A stretch of DNA of 64,000 nucleotides. Origin: JAYOEY01 sp038120295. Lineage in GTDB: Bacteria; Pseudomonadota; Alphaproteobacteria; MPNO01; UBA2964. The stretch lies in NCBI GenBank assembly GCA_038120295.1, contig JAYOLL010000003.1, forward strand, positions 1 through 64,000, written 5' to 3'. The notes under the pieces are model-generated. The model did no database searches. It was not told the origin of the DNA and worked only from the letters and a program-made list of their open reading frames with translations. Position 1 is the stretch's first letter. Each line of letters begins with the position of its first letter. Made by a program: the position numbers and the translations under genes. Below, piece by piece: positions 7,765 to 16,927 of the stretch.

Positions 7765-8367
7765 CTAACCGAATATGCCGGCCTGCAAAGCGAGCGCTTT
7801 CGGCTCCGCAAGGAGTGTATGTTCGATCAGAATTTTCGTCCCTATGGCGATGAGAATCGCGCCGCCGGCCATTTCGGCCCGATGGCCGAACGCAACACTG
7901 GTCCGGTGACCGATCTTGATGCCCAGAAAACTCGCCACAAAGGTTGTCGCGCCGATGATCCCGGCTGCAAAGGGCAGCGCGATATGCAGTCCCGGCAGCG
8001 CAATCCCCACGACAGCCGCATCGATATTCGTGGCGATTGCGGCGGCAAGCAGGATCGCGAGCCTTGTCGGCATTACGTTCACCGGCGATTCGTTCCCCGT
8101 TCGGGCGTCGAAAATCATCTTGCCGCCGATAACAGACAGCAGGATGAATGCGACCCAGTGGTCGAGGGCAGAAATGACGTCGTAGAACGCAATGCCGACT
8201 GTTCCGCCGATGATCGGCGCAGCGATAGCGAAAGCGCCGAACAGGCTGGCAGACTTGAGGGCTGATGCTATCGGCATCCGGCCCGAAGCGGCTCCACGGC
8301 TGATCGAAGCGCCGAATGCGTCCATCGACAGACCGATGGCGACGAGGATCAGCGCCTGCAACGACAT
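7765..8367 (-). CDS. mntP: MntP-like manganese efflux pump
   Basis: A 200-residue polytopic membrane protein with about six hydrophobic helices. MntP exports Mn(II) across the inner membrane. The characteristic acidic motifs in repeated halves are present: IGLSMDAFGASIS near the N-terminus and TNIDAAVVGIALPG in the second half. ATG 8367 was chosen because the sequence then begins directly with helix 1 (MSLQALILVAIGLS). The upstream extension is unlike the family. No Mn riboswitch fits in the short gap behind grxD. An unrelated TerC-family gene at 26696 is a second metal-linked transporter in the window. Confidence 0.85.
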   Translation of the reverse strand: MSLQALILVAIGLSMDAFGASISRGAASGRMPIASALKSASLFGAFAIAAPIIGGTVGIAFYDVISALDHWVAFILLSVIGGKMIFDARTGNESPVNVMPTRLAILLAAAIATNIDAAVVGIALPGLHIALPFAAGIIGATTFVASFLGIKIGHRTSVAFGHRAEMAGGAILIAIGTKILIEHTLLAEPKALALQAGIFG

Positions 8368-8396
8368 GTCGCTTCTGCAACAAAAGTTAGCCGGCA

Positions 8397-8423
8397 CAAA
8401 AAAAGCGGGCCCAAAGGCCCGCT
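8397..8423 (-). terminator. Rho-independent terminator of the pur-bolA-grxD operon
   Basis: On the minus strand, an 8-bp stem AGCGGGCC/GGCCCGCT (8404-8411 with 8416-8423) is followed by a run of T (A-run 8398-8404 on the plus strand). It lies 28 bases past the grxD stop and partly abuts the mntP upstream region. Confidence 0.85.
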
Positions 8424-8451
8424 CTTCTGTCGCTTTGCCTGAAGGAACCGC

Positions 8452-8799
8452 TTACTGCGCATCCTGCAGATTGACGTCGATCCCGTTGGTGTTCATGAAC
8501 TCGATCAGCTCGCCGTTCTCGAACATTTCGCGGACGATATCGCAGCCGCCTACGAATTCGCCCTTTACGTAAAGCTGCGGCACGGTCGGCCAGGAGCTGT
8601 AGGCCTTGATGCCTTCGCGAACTTCCGGGTCCGCCAGCACGTCCACGCCCTTGAACTTGACGCCCATATAGCTCAGCACCTGAACCACGGCGGACGAAAA
8701 GCCGCACTGCGGGAAAACCGGCGTCCCCTTCATAAACAGCACGACGTCGTTGCCTTTGATGTCTTCTTCGATACGCTCGAAGACGGGATTATCGCTCAT
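8452..8799 (-). CDS. grxD: Monothiol glutaredoxin, Grx4/GrxD type
   Basis: A 115-residue CGFS glutaredoxin (motif FPQCGFSS, about residues 30-37) with the TVPQLYVKGEFVGGCDI glutathione-binding segment. CGFS glutaredoxins bind a bridging [2Fe-2S] cluster and pass it on, typically with a BolA partner. That partner is encoded immediately upstream at 8848-9084. The length matches the family. It is the last gene before the terminator. Confidence 0.95.
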   Translation of the reverse strand: MSDNPVFERIEEDIKGNDVVLFMKGTPVFPQCGFSSAVVQVLSYMGVKFKGVDVLADPEVREGIKAYSSWPTVPQLYVKGEFVGGCDIVREMFENGELIEFMNTNGIDVNLQDAQ

Positions 8800-8847
8800 C
8801 TGTGATTCCTTTCGGAAAAGTGTCGGTCAAAAAAATCGATTGCGGGT

Positions 8848-9084
8848 CTAGCTGCCCGGTGTCGAGGTCTGCAACGCCAGCGCGTGCAGTTCGCCGCCCA
8901 TGCGGCCCTGCAGCGCCTGATACACCATCTGGTGCTGCTGAACCCGCGTCTTGCCCTCGAACGCCGAAGAAACCACCGTTGCGGACCAGTGATCGCCGTC
9001 TCCGACGAGGTCCTCAAGCGTCACCGACGCGTCGGGCAGCGCTTCCTTGATAAGTCGTTCGATGTCGCCCGGATCCATGGGCAT
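8848..9084 (-). CDS. BolA-family protein
   Basis: A 78-residue BolA/IbaG-like protein with the conserved C-terminal region RVQQHQMVYQALQGRMGGELHAL, read here only in part as family signature: the H in QQHQMVY and in LHAL are candidate cluster ligands. BolA proteins form [2Fe-2S]-bridged heterodimers with monothiol glutaredoxins. The adjacent grxD supports that partnership. It lies between purL and grxD in the same operon. Confidence 0.92.
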   Translation of the reverse strand: MPMDPGDIERLIKEALPDASVTLEDLVGDGDHWSATVVSSAFEGKTRVQQHQMVYQALQGRMGGELHALALQTSTPGS

Positions 9085-9126
9085 GGCGGTGATCCTCCTG
9101 CCGTATTCAGCCTGTGCGCCAGCCTG

Positions 9127-11328
9127 TCAGGAGCCTGCCATGTAGCGGGGCAGCCACCCTTCGTGGGTTTCGCGCAGTTCGCCAACGGATATAGGGCGCT
9201 CTCCCGCAACGGTCAACGTTTCGGGCGCGGTCGTGCCGAGAACTGTTATTCGAACGCCTGCTTCCTTCGCCCGGGCGATAACCGTGTCCGGGTCTTTTGC
9301 GGTCAGCACGTATCGCGCCTGGTCTTCGCCGAACAGCCAGCGCGCTGAAGACGTCACGCTGTCAGACACGGCGATGTCGGCGCCCATATCGCCCGCGAGC
9401 GCCATTTCCGCGACAGCGACCAGAACGCCGCCATCGGAGACGTCGTGACAGGCCGTCGCCAGCCTGTCGGCGATCAGCGAACGAACCAGGTCGCCGTTTC
9501 GTTTCTCGGTCGTCAGCTCTACCGGCGGCGGCGGGCCGGCCTCCAACCCGCCGACCTCGCGCAGCCAGAGGGACGCGCCGATATGACCGTTCGTTTCGCC
9601 GATCAGCAGGATGGTTTCGCCCGCGGACTTGAAACCGATCGTCGCCATACTTTCGATATCGTCGAGCGACCCGACCGCCCCGATAGCAGGCGTTGGCGGA
9701 ATCGCCTGTCCGTTGGTCTCGTTGTAAAGGGACACGTTGCCCGAGACGACCGGGAAATCGAGGGCGCTGCAGGCTTCCGCCATACCTTCGATACAGCCGA
9801 CGAACTGTGCCATGATTTCAGGCCGTTCGGGATTGCCGAAATTCAGATTGTCGGTCACCGCCAGCGGCTTTGCGCCGACCGCGGTGATGTTGCGCCATGC
9901 CTCCGCCACGACCTGCCTGCCGCCCTCGACCGGGTCTGCGAAGCAGTAGCGCGGCGTGCAGTCGGCGGTGATGGCGAGACCCCGATTCGTCCCGTGGACG
10001 CGCACCACGGCGGAATCGCCGCCCGGTCTCTGCACCGTGTCGCCCATCACCATGTGGTCGTACTGTTCCCAGATCCAGCGCCGCGAACACAGATCGGGCG
10101 AGCCCATCAGCGTCATTAGCGCATCGGCGATGGGAACGTCGTCGGCCGGCGTCGTTTCCGGCAGCGGGGCAGGGGACGGCGGGGTTCCGCGCGGCCGGTC
10201 GTATTCGGGCGCTTCGGCCACCAGCGGCGGGACGGGAATGTCGCAGACCACCTTGCCGCCCTCTTTCAGCACAAGCCGCTCATTGTCGGTTACGGTGCCG
10301 ATGACGGCGAAATCGAGCTCCCATTTTTCGAAAATGGCGCGCGCGACATCTTCCCGCCCGGGGCGGAGGACGAACAGCATCCGTTCCTGGCTTTCCGACA
10401 GCATGATCTCGTACGGCGTCATCCCTTCTTCGCGGACAGGGACCTTATCCATGTCGAGCTCGATCCCCACGCCGCCCTTGGACGACATTTCGACCGACGA
10501 GGATGTGAGACCTGCGGCCCCCATGTCCTGAATGGCGATCACCGCGTCGGTCGCCATCAACTCAAGGCAGGCCTCGATCAGCAGCTTTTCGGTGAACGGA
10601 TCGCCGACCTGAACGGTCGGGCGCTTGGCCTCGGAATTGTCTTCGAACTCGGCCGATGCCATGGTCGCACCGTGAATTCCGTCACGTCCGGTCTTGGAGC
10701 CGACATAGACCACGGCGTTCCCGATCCCCGCGGCAGCCGAATAGAAAATCCGGTCCGCGTCGGCGAGCCCGACCGTCATCGCGTTGACCAGGATGTTGCC
10801 GTCATAGCCCGAATGGAAATTGCATTCGCCGCCCACGGTCGGCACGCCGACGCAGTTGCCGTATCCGCCGATGCCTGCGACCACGCCTGACACCAGATGC
10901 CGCGTCAGCGGGTTATCGGGCGAGCCGAAGCGCAGCGCGTTCATGTTGGCGATGGGACGCGCGCCCATGGTGAACACGTCGCGCAGTATGCCGCCGACGC
11001 CCGTTGCGGCACCCTGATAGGGCTCGATAAAGGACGGGTGGTTGTGGCTCTCCATCTTGAAGATGGCCGCCTTGCCGTCGCCGATGTCGATCACGCCCGC
11101 GTTCTCGCCGGGGCCGCAGATCACCCAGGGCGCTTCGGTCGGCAGCTTCTTGAGCCAGATCTTGGAGGATTTGTAGGAGCAGTGCTCCGACCACATCACA
11201 GAGAAAATGCCGAGCTCGTTGATGTTCGGCTCGCGCCCCATGATGGCGAGTACTCGGTCGTATTCTTCCGGCGTCAGCCCGTGCTCGGCGACGATTTCGG
11301 GGGTGATTTCAGTAGTGTTCTCAGGCAT
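9127..11328 (-). CDS. purL: Phosphoribosylformylglycinamidine synthase subunit PurL (small type)
   Basis: The catalytic ATP-dependent subunit that converts FGAR to FGAM in purine synthesis, working with PurQ (glutaminase) and PurS. The 733-residue length is that of small PurL, consistent with separate purS and purQ just upstream. Visible motifs are MSEHCSYKSS (residues about 46-55), MESHNHPSFIEPYQGAATG (about 92-110) and the second-half DVSDGGVLVAVAEMAL. The product starts MPENTTEITPE. A rhomboid gene separates it from purQ. Confidence 0.98.
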   Translation of the reverse strand: MPENTTEITPEIVAEHGLTPEEYDRVLAIMGREPNINELGIFSVMWSEHCSYKSSKIWLKKLPTEAPWVICGPGENAGVIDIGDGKAAIFKMESHNHPSFIEPYQGAATGVGGILRDVFTMGARPIANMNALRFGSPDNPLTRHLVSGVVAGIGGYGNCVGVPTVGGECNFHSGYDGNILVNAMTVGLADADRIFYSAAAGIGNAVVYVGSKTGRDGIHGATMASAEFEDNSEAKRPTVQVGDPFTEKLLIEACLELMATDAVIAIQDMGAAGLTSSSVEMSSKGGVGIELDMDKVPVREEGMTPYEIMLSESQERMLFVLRPGREDVARAIFEKWELDFAVIGTVTDNERLVLKEGGKVVCDIPVPPLVAEAPEYDRPRGTPPSPAPLPETTPADDVPIADALMTLMGSPDLCSRRWIWEQYDHMVMGDTVQRPGGDSAVVRVHGTNRGLAITADCTPRYCFADPVEGGRQVVAEAWRNITAVGAKPLAVTDNLNFGNPERPEIMAQFVGCIEGMAEACSALDFPVVSGNVSLYNETNGQAIPPTPAIGAVGSLDDIESMATIGFKSAGETILLIGETNGHIGASLWLREVGGLEAGPPPPVELTTEKRNGDLVRSLIADRLATACHDVSDGGVLVAVAEMALAGDMGADIAVSDSVTSSARWLFGEDQARYVLTAKDPDTVIARAKEAGVRITVLGTTAPETLTVAGERPISVGELRETHEGWLPRYMAGS

Positions 11329-11387
11329 GGCGGGAACCTACAACGGTGGGTGCGAATCGACGCGGGTGGAATACCTTATCCATCCAA

Positions 11388-12161
11388 TCATCCCCAGGGT
11401 CCAGTCGGGTCGTTGCCCTCGGCGCGCATCTTGCTGCGGAAGCGCAGGCCACCGACATCGATGGAGCCGCCGTCCGATTTGTCCCACAGCGCGACATGCG
11501 GCAGGCGGAACGGAACCACCAGCAGCGCACCTGCTACGAAGCCTGCGACATGCGCGAACCAGGCGACCTGGGTTTCGCCCGAGCCCGCAGCATCCATCAG
11601 GCTGAACGCCACCTGCATTGCAGCCCACGCGCCGAGAACTGTCCATGTCGGCAACCGGGCCGGAATCAGCGAGAAGATCACCACCCAGACCTTGACCTTC
11701 GGATGCAGGACGAAATAGGCGCCGAGTACGCCGGATACGGCGCCGCTCGCACCCAGCATCGGCGTCTGGCTGTCGGCGAAGACAATTGCGTGCGAAAGGG
11801 CAGCGATGATGCCGCACAGCACGTAGAAGCCGAGAAACCGCCAGTGCCCCATCGCGTCCTCGACATTGTCGCCGAACACCCAGAGAAACAGCATGTTTCC
11901 GAACAGATGCATCCAGCCGCCATGCAGGAACATGCTTGAAATCAGCGTCGCCCAGGCGGGGATCAAATAGAGTTCGTCCGGCAGGCGTGCCTCGCCCCAC
12001 AGCACGGCGGGTATGGCCGACAGTCCGATGGTCAGGTGTTCGCGCGGTCCATCCGCCAGCTGTGCGAGAAAGGTCAGAACGCAGGCGAGGATGAGCGTCA
12101 GCGTCAGGTAGTGATAGCGAATCCAGCTCCGCGTATTGGCATCCGTGACGGGAAGAAACAC
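11388..12161 (-). CDS. Rhomboid-family intramembrane serine protease
   Basis: A 257-residue membrane protein. Catalytic serine in LGASGAVSGVLGAY (about residues 138-151), catalytic histidine in AHVAGFVAGALL (about residues 203-214), and the conserved HGGWMHLFGNMLFLWVFGD helix-2 segment. Rhomboids cut transmembrane substrates in the lipid bilayer. It starts at ATG 12161, 12 bp after the purQ stop, and ends 59 bp before purL. It is therefore embedded in the purine operon, though it has no known role in that pathway. Substrate unknown. Confidence 0.9.
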   Translation of the reverse strand: MFLPVTDANTRSWIRYHYLTLTLILACVLTFLAQLADGPREHLTIGLSAIPAVLWGEARLPDELYLIPAWATLISSMFLHGGWMHLFGNMLFLWVFGDNVEDAMGHWRFLGFYVLCGIIAALSHAIVFADSQTPMLGASGAVSGVLGAYFVLHPKVKVWVVIFSLIPARLPTWTVLGAWAAMQVAFSLMDAAGSGETQVAWFAHVAGFVAGALLVVPFRLPHVALWDKSDGGSIDVGGLRFRSKMRAEGNDPTGPWG

Positions 12162-12173
12162 CGCGCTGCGTCG

Positions 12174-12869
12174 TCAGGCGGCGCTCGCCAGCGCCGCCAG
12201 CCCGTCGAACATCGGCTTCCCGTCGGTGCCGCCCAGCGCTGCCTCGGCGAGGCGTTCCGGGTGCGGCATCATACCCAGCACGTTGCGGTTCTCGTTGAGG
12301 ATGCCGGCAATATTGCGGGCCGAGCCGTTGGGATTGGCGGCGTCGGTGATCGCGCCGCCTGAATCGCAATAGCGAAAGGCGACGCGGCCTTCGTCCTCAA
12401 GCGCGTCCAGCGTCGCCGGATCGGCGAAATAGTTGCCGTCATGATGCGCGACCGGGATGCGCACGATTTGGCCGTCTGCGTAGCTTCGGGTGAAGGGGCT
12501 GTCTGATTGCCCTACCCGCAGGAAGACGTCGCGGCACACGAATTTGAGGCCGGCATTGCGCAGCAGGGCGCCCGGCAGCAGCCCGCTTTCGCACAATATC
12601 TGGAACCCGTTGCAGATACCGAGCACCTGCACACCATCGCCCGCACGCTTCACCACCTCGCGCATGACTGGCGACGTCGATGCCATCGAACCCGCGCGCA
12701 GGTAATCGCCGTAGGAAAATCCGCCCGGCACGACGATCAGATCGACCTGGGGGAAATCCGCCTCGCCATGCCACACCATCAGCGGCTCGGCCCCGGCGGA
12801 CGCCGCCACGGCGACCTGCACGTCGCGGTCGCAGTTCGATCCCGGAAAGACGATGACGGCGGATTTCAT
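12174..12869 (-). CDS. purQ: Phosphoribosylformylglycinamidine synthase subunit PurQ
   Basis: The glutamine amidotransferase subunit that supplies ammonia to PurL. The 231-residue class I GATase has its nucleophile Cys in LGICNGFQIL (about residues 88-97) and the His/Glu pair in MMPHPERLAEAA near the C-terminus. The N-terminus KSAVIVFPGSNCDRD is the PurQ signature. purS ends 7 bp upstream. Confidence 0.97.
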   Translation of the reverse strand: MKSAVIVFPGSNCDRDVQVAVAASAGAEPLMVWHGEADFPQVDLIVVPGGFSYGDYLRAGSMASTSPVMREVVKRAGDGVQVLGICNGFQILCESGLLPGALLRNAGLKFVCRDVFLRVGQSDSPFTRSYADGQIVRIPVAHHDGNYFADPATLDALEDEGRVAFRYCDSGGAITDAANPNGSARNIAGILNENRNVLGMMPHPERLAEAALGGTDGKPMFDGLAALASAA

Positions 12870-12876
12870 GGCGTCA

Positions 12877-13119
12877 TCACTCCGCCAGATCGATGCGGTA
12901 ATCCTCGATCACCGTGTTGGCCAGCAGCTTGCGGCACATGTCGTCGGCGGCGGCGAGGGCGGCTTTCTCGTCGGTTTCGGCGAGGTCGAGCTCAATGAAC
13001 TTGCCCTGCCGGACGTCGTTGACGCCGTCGAAGCCGAGCGAGCCGAGCGCATGGCCGATCGCCTTGCCCTGCGGGTCGAGCACGCCGTTCTTGAGGGTGA
13101 TATGGACTTTGACTTTCAT
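12877..13119 (-). CDS. purS: Phosphoribosylformylglycinamidine synthase subunit PurS
   Basis: The 80-residue PurS bridges PurL and PurQ in the three-part FGAM synthase. The N-terminus MKVKVHITLKNGVLDPQGKA is the family hallmark, and the LxQGKFIELDLAE-like middle strand fits. Position between purC and purQ confirms it. Confidence 0.96.
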   Translation of the reverse strand: MKVKVHITLKNGVLDPQGKAIGHALGSLGFDGVNDVRQGKFIELDLAETDEKAALAAADDMCRKLLANTVIEDYRIDLAE

Positions 13120-13180
13120 GAGCGGCCCTTGGGGAAGCGTTTCTCGTAACTCTCCGCCGACCGGAAACGCCTGTCCGGCG

Positions 13181-13939
13181 CTACTGAATCAGGGTCGGCC
13201 CCTTAAGATCGCGCGAATCGCCTTCCGGTAAAATACCCAATCGGCGCGCGACCTCCTGATAGGCTTCCTCGACACCGCCCATGTTCTTCAGGAACCGGTC
13301 GCGGTCCATGATCTCGTTGGTCGTGATATCCCACAGGCGGCAATTGTCGGGGCTGATTTCGTCGGCCAGGACGATGCGTACATGGTCGTCGTCCCACAGC
13401 CGCCCGAATTCGACCGAAAAATCGACCAGCCTGATGCCCTTGGCATGGAACATGCCGGACAGGTAATCGTTGATGCGGAGCGAAAGATGAATGATCTCGT
13501 CAAGCTCCTGCGGCGCAGCCCAGCCGAATGCGGTGATGTGCTCCTCGGAGACCAGCGGGCTGCCGAGCTCATCCGCCTTGTAATAAAACTCGATGATGGA
13601 CCTTGGCAGGGTCGTTCCCTCGGCAATCTGGAACCGGCTGGCGAGGTCGCCCGCGGCGACGTTGTTGACCCGAACGGCGAGCGGAATGATCTCCACTTCG
13701 CGGACCAGCTGTTCCCGCATGTTGAGCCGGCGCAGCAGGTGGGTCGGTATGCCGACCTCGCCCAGACGCGTCATCAGGAATTCCGAAATCCGGTTGTTGA
13801 GTACGCCCTTGCCCGTGATCGTACCCTTGCGGTCGGAAGCGTAGGCGTCGTCCTTGAAATACTGTACGAGCGTGCCGGGTTCCGGCCCCTCATACATGTC
13901 CTTCGCCTTGCCTTCGTAGATTCTCTTGCGGCGAGCCAT
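13181..13939 (-). CDS. purC: SAICAR synthetase, short bacterial type
   Basis: Joins aspartate to CAIR in purine synthesis (ATP-dependent). The 252-residue protein carries IYEGKAKDMYEG (residues about 6-17), SDRKGTITGKGVLNN, and LVDFSVEFGRLWDDD...LADEISPD in the C-terminal half. It is the first visible gene of the minus-strand purine block, with 61 bp to purS. A second and longer SAICAR synthetase is at 24341-25327, so the window encodes two forms of this enzyme. Confidence 0.97.
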   Translation of the reverse strand: MARRKRIYEGKAKDMYEGPEPGTLVQYFKDDAYASDRKGTITGKGVLNNRISEFLMTRLGEVGIPTHLLRRLNMREQLVREVEIIPLAVRVNNVAAGDLASRFQIAEGTTLPRSIIEFYYKADELGSPLVSEEHITAFGWAAPQELDEIIHLSLRINDYLSGMFHAKGIRLVDFSVEFGRLWDDDHVRIVLADEISPDNCRLWDITTNEIMDRDRFLKNMGGVEEAYQEVARRLGILPEGDSRDLKGPTLIQ

Positions 13940-14051
13940 GGGGCTGCAATCCTCAGAAATGACGCTCCGCCAGCGGCGGCGCGCAGACTTGATATAGCAA
14001 GTCGTACCGGCCTGAACAATGGGACAGAATCCGGTTCGGAAAATATCCCGG

Positions 14052-14807
14052 TTAAACGGTGATCTCGGTAAAGGCCTGCTTTTGCGTGATGTCCCCGTAA
14101 AAACGCCAGATCGTGCGCGGAGCGTCCTCAGCCGGGCCCTCCAGCGCGATCAGGCTTGTCGACAGGGTTCCGAATCCCGCTTTCCCGGTGACATACATGG
14201 CCTCTCCCGGACCGGCGCCGGTGGCGAACTGGCGGCTGCCCATCAGGGATTCCCATTTCGACCAGTCGCCGGTGTCCGGATCCGGCCTCTGCGCCGCCTC
14301 GAAGCTCGGCCGGAAATAGGTGGTGCGCGCGGAGTCTTCGGAATCGAGATCCCAGGCGGTCAGCATCGAAATACCCTCCGGAATCTCATAAATTCTGACG
14401 CGATCCGAATTCGGGCCCGTGCTTTTGAGCCAGTAGGCGTCCCGGTTGTCCGCGATAAACAGGTTGAAACTCCGGTACGACGCCGGATCGATGTGCGACA
14501 GCGCGTCCGCAGCGGCGACGGCGTCCGAATGGTCTAGCGCCTCAAGCGGCAGTTCGCCCCGCGAGCGGAGCATATCGTCGGGTCCCAGCGAATCCTTGCG
14601 GTTAAGGATGCCGGCGACCACGCCTTCATCGTTCATGCCGAGCCATGTTCCGCCGGCCAGCTCGTCGATGCCTGCGACGACATCCGGCCGGTCCGGCCAG
14701 TGGCGGGCAGGCGGTTTCCAGGGACGGCTGTTCATCTCGTCGCGGTTAGCCGCGAAGATCAGCGGCCATCGATGGTCCGGCCGGCGTAGAAAGACGACGG
14801 TGCACAT
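14052..14807 (-). CDS. TANGO2/NRDE-family protein
   Basis: A 251-residue protein starting MCTVVFLRR and carrying the diagnostic ANRDE motif at about residues 19-23, plus the TWLGMNDEGVVAGILNR segment. Members resemble N-terminal-nucleophile hydrolases, with Cys2 as candidate nucleophile. Eukaryotic TANGO2 has been linked to haem or lipid handling. The bacterial role is not settled. No coupled neighbours: purC lies 112 bp downstream on the same strand. Confidence 0.85.
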   Translation of the reverse strand: MCTVVFLRRPDHRWPLIFAANRDEMNSRPWKPPARHWPDRPDVVAGIDELAGGTWLGMNDEGVVAGILNRKDSLGPDDMLRSRGELPLEALDHSDAVAAADALSHIDPASYRSFNLFIADNRDAYWLKSTGPNSDRVRIYEIPEGISMLTAWDLDSEDSARTTYFRPSFEAAQRPDPDTGDWSKWESLMGSRQFATGAGPGEAMYVTGKAGFGTLSTSLIALEGPAEDAPRTIWRFYGDITQKQAFTEITV

Positions 14808-14918
14808 TTCCGAACCCGGGAATCCTTTGCTGATACCGTTTTGGAGGAGTTTATGGCGGAATTCATGGGGTCGTGCAAAGACTTCCGGAGTTTTGACGGC
14901 AATTGATCGGAAAGATGC

Positions 14919-14946
14919 TTGCGCATCGCGAACAACGGCCTAAATT
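14919..14946 (+). promoter_or_regulatory. Possible promoter for the zeta-subunit gene
   Basis: TTGCGC (14919-14924), a 16-base spacer and TAAATT (14941-14946) sit about 50 bases before the zeta-subunit start. The -35 is a weak match, so this is tentative. Confidence 0.3.
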
Positions 14947-14998
14947 ATGGGCGAGGGCTGGGGAGTGGCGTACCGCCGTGCTATTGGAGAAGATTGTT

Positions 14999-15328
14999 AT
15001 GGCCGACAGTTTCAGCGATCGTGAAAAAGGATACGAAGCAAAGTATCAGCACGATCAGGAAATGCTGTTCAAGATCACCGCGCGGCGCAACCGGTTGCTC
15101 GGTATGTGGGCGGCGGACAGGATGGGCATGATCGGCGCGGCTGCCGAGAGTTACGCCAAGGACGTAATCGTCTCCGACTTCGAGGAACAGGGCGACGCGG
15201 ACGTGGTCCGCAAGGTTCTTGGCGATCTGACCGCCAAGGGGATCGATATCGACGAGAAGGGGCTCCGCAAGGAAATGGACCGGCTTGGCGAAGAAGCCCG
15301 CGAAGAGATCGAAAACAGCGCCGACTGA
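14999..15328 (+). CDS. DUF1476 / zeta-type F1-ATPase inhibitor subunit
   Basis: A 109-residue alpha-helical protein. In Paracoccus and other alphaproteobacteria this family is the zeta subunit, whose N-terminus inserts into F1 and blocks ATP hydrolysis. The N-terminal region SFSDREKGYEAKYQHDQEM and the following FKITARRNRLLGMWAA match the family layout, with an FEEQGDADVVRKV helix later. Start ATG 14999 with RBS GGAGA at 14986, ahead of which the open frame is not family-like. The gene stands alone, as it usually does away from the atp operon. Confidence 0.92.
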   Translation: MADSFSDREKGYEAKYQHDQEMLFKITARRNRLLGMWAADRMGMIGAAAESYAKDVIVSDFEEQGDADVVRKVLGDLTAKGIDIDEKGLRKEMDRLGEEAREEIENSAD

Positions 15329-15376
15329 CTGTTTTCCAGTCCAGCCACTAATTTTCTACAGCTTATTTTTCCCGGG

Positions 15377-16927
15377 TTATTCTTCCCAGGGCTCGTTCGC
15401 AGCGGCTTCTGCGCCGGCGATTTTGCCGGTGATCAGGCATTCGGACAGGTTCGCTCCCGACAGGTAAAGATAGCCGAACGCGCTGCCGCACTCGCCAGCC
15501 GTATATAGCCGCGGGATCGCTTCTCCATAGACATTTATGACGCGCTGGCGCGGATCGTGCACCGGCCCGCCCTGCGTGTTGGAAACGACCGGCCAGACCT
15601 GTCCGACGTAGTAGGGCGGCGTATCGATCGGCACCATCGTGCCGGCCGGGCGGCCGTGATCGCTGTCTGAGCCCGCGGCGCACAGCGCGTTCCAGCGGTC
15701 GAGCGATTCCCGCAGCGTTGCGACATCGGTCTCCGTCACGCGAGCGAGCTCTTCCAGCGTGTCAGCCTTGGTGATGATGCCCATCTCGACCTCTTTCATG
15801 TTGTCTTCGCTCCAGGAGAAGCCGAGGCCGGGCTGGTTATAGGTTGGCGCGCCGATCTGATACATGTCGCAGCCGTTCTGGTCGTAGACGAACCAGGACG
15901 GGATGCGCGGGAAGGTCTGCGTCACCGTGTCAAAATATTCCATGTGCCGGTGCGACGTGTCCTGCGTATAGGGCGTGCACTCGTTCATGTAGCGCTTGCC
16001 GTTCTGGTCCAGCAGGACCCAGCACATCGGCACCGACACTTTGTCTTCTTCCCCCGGGAACCAGTCGGGCAGCCGCTTGACGCGGATCGCGACCGGATAG
16101 TCCGGGTCGGGATGCTTGAAGCCGTAGCAACCGTGGTAGTGCCACATGTGCCACAGCTCGGCGCCGAGATCCTGCGCCATTCGGATCCCGTCGCCGGTAT
16201 TCATGGTCGAGGTCGCGGTCAGAACAGGGGCCTTTTCCCAGTGCTGCTGCTTCATCTCTTCGTTGGCCTCGAACCCGCCAGTTGCGATGACGACGCCGCG
16301 CCGCGCCTTGACCGTGGTCGTGTTGCCGTCCTCGTCTTCGAGAACGACACCCTGTACCTCGCGGTCGGCGTTGGCGATCAGGCGTTTGGCGGCGAGGCGA
16401 TATCGCACCTCGACGTCGCGCGACTCAATGTTGTCCTCGAGCACCCGAAACACACGCCAGCCGTTGGCCGACGGGCGCGCCATGATATGCGGATAGGTCT
16501 CTTCCTGGGTTTCGTGACCGGGGACGTGGACGACGTTCGAGTGATAGAAGGTCTCGCAGCCCGGGAACGGGTAGTTGCCCGGCTTATCGACAGACTCCAC
16601 CGTCGCGTTGCTGACCTTGGCAAGACGCTGAACCTCCGCATCGATGCCGGCAATGCCGTCGGCGAGTACGCGCAGCACGTCGTCCGGCGTGCGGCCGCCG
16701 TTTGTTGCCTTCATGTAGGCGAAAGCGGCGTCCGCATCGTGCGCGCCCCGCATCGACCCGCCGGAACAGATCGAAATGCCGCCAGGGTTAGGCGCTTTTT
16801 CGGCCAGCAGCACCTTCGCGCCCTCGTCGGCGGCGGTAATCGCGGCCAGCGCGCCGGCGAATCCGTATCCAAGTACGATGACGTCGAATGTTTCGTCGAA
16901 CTGCTGATTTTCTCCGTTGGCGGTCAT
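15377..16927 (-). CDS. FAD-dependent oxidoreductase, fumarate-reductase/ketosteroid-dehydrogenase fold
   Basis: A 516-residue flavoprotein. Start ATG 16927 was chosen because FDVIVLGYGFAGALAAI (the FAD Rossmann motif) begins soon after. Further marks are GGISICSGGS, VVIATGGFEAN and the C-terminal RLYTAGECGSAFGYLYLSGANL, all typical of the succinate-dehydrogenase/fumarate-reductase flavoprotein superfamily (soluble members reduce or dehydrogenate C=C bonds next to carbonyls). It is divergent from the adjacent substrate-binding protein gene at 17090. Such pairs often take up and then reduce the same acid, though this is inference. Confidence 0.8.
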   Translation of the reverse strand: MTANGENQQFDETFDVIVLGYGFAGALAAITAADEGAKVLLAEKAPNPGGISICSGGSMRGAHDADAAFAYMKATNGGRTPDDVLRVLADGIAGIDAEVQRLAKVSNATVESVDKPGNYPFPGCETFYHSNVVHVPGHETQEETYPHIMARPSANGWRVFRVLEDNIESRDVEVRYRLAAKRLIANADREVQGVVLEDEDGNTTTVKARRGVVIATGGFEANEEMKQQHWEKAPVLTATSTMNTGDGIRMAQDLGAELWHMWHYHGCYGFKHPDPDYPVAIRVKRLPDWFPGEEDKVSVPMCWVLLDQNGKRYMNECTPYTQDTSHRHMEYFDTVTQTFPRIPSWFVYDQNGCDMYQIGAPTYNQPGLGFSWSEDNMKEVEMGIITKADTLEELARVTETDVATLRESLDRWNALCAAGSDSDHGRPAGTMVPIDTPPYYVGQVWPVVSNTQGGPVHDPRQRVINVYGEAIPRLYTAGECGSAFGYLYLSGANLSECLITGKIAGAEAAANEPWEE

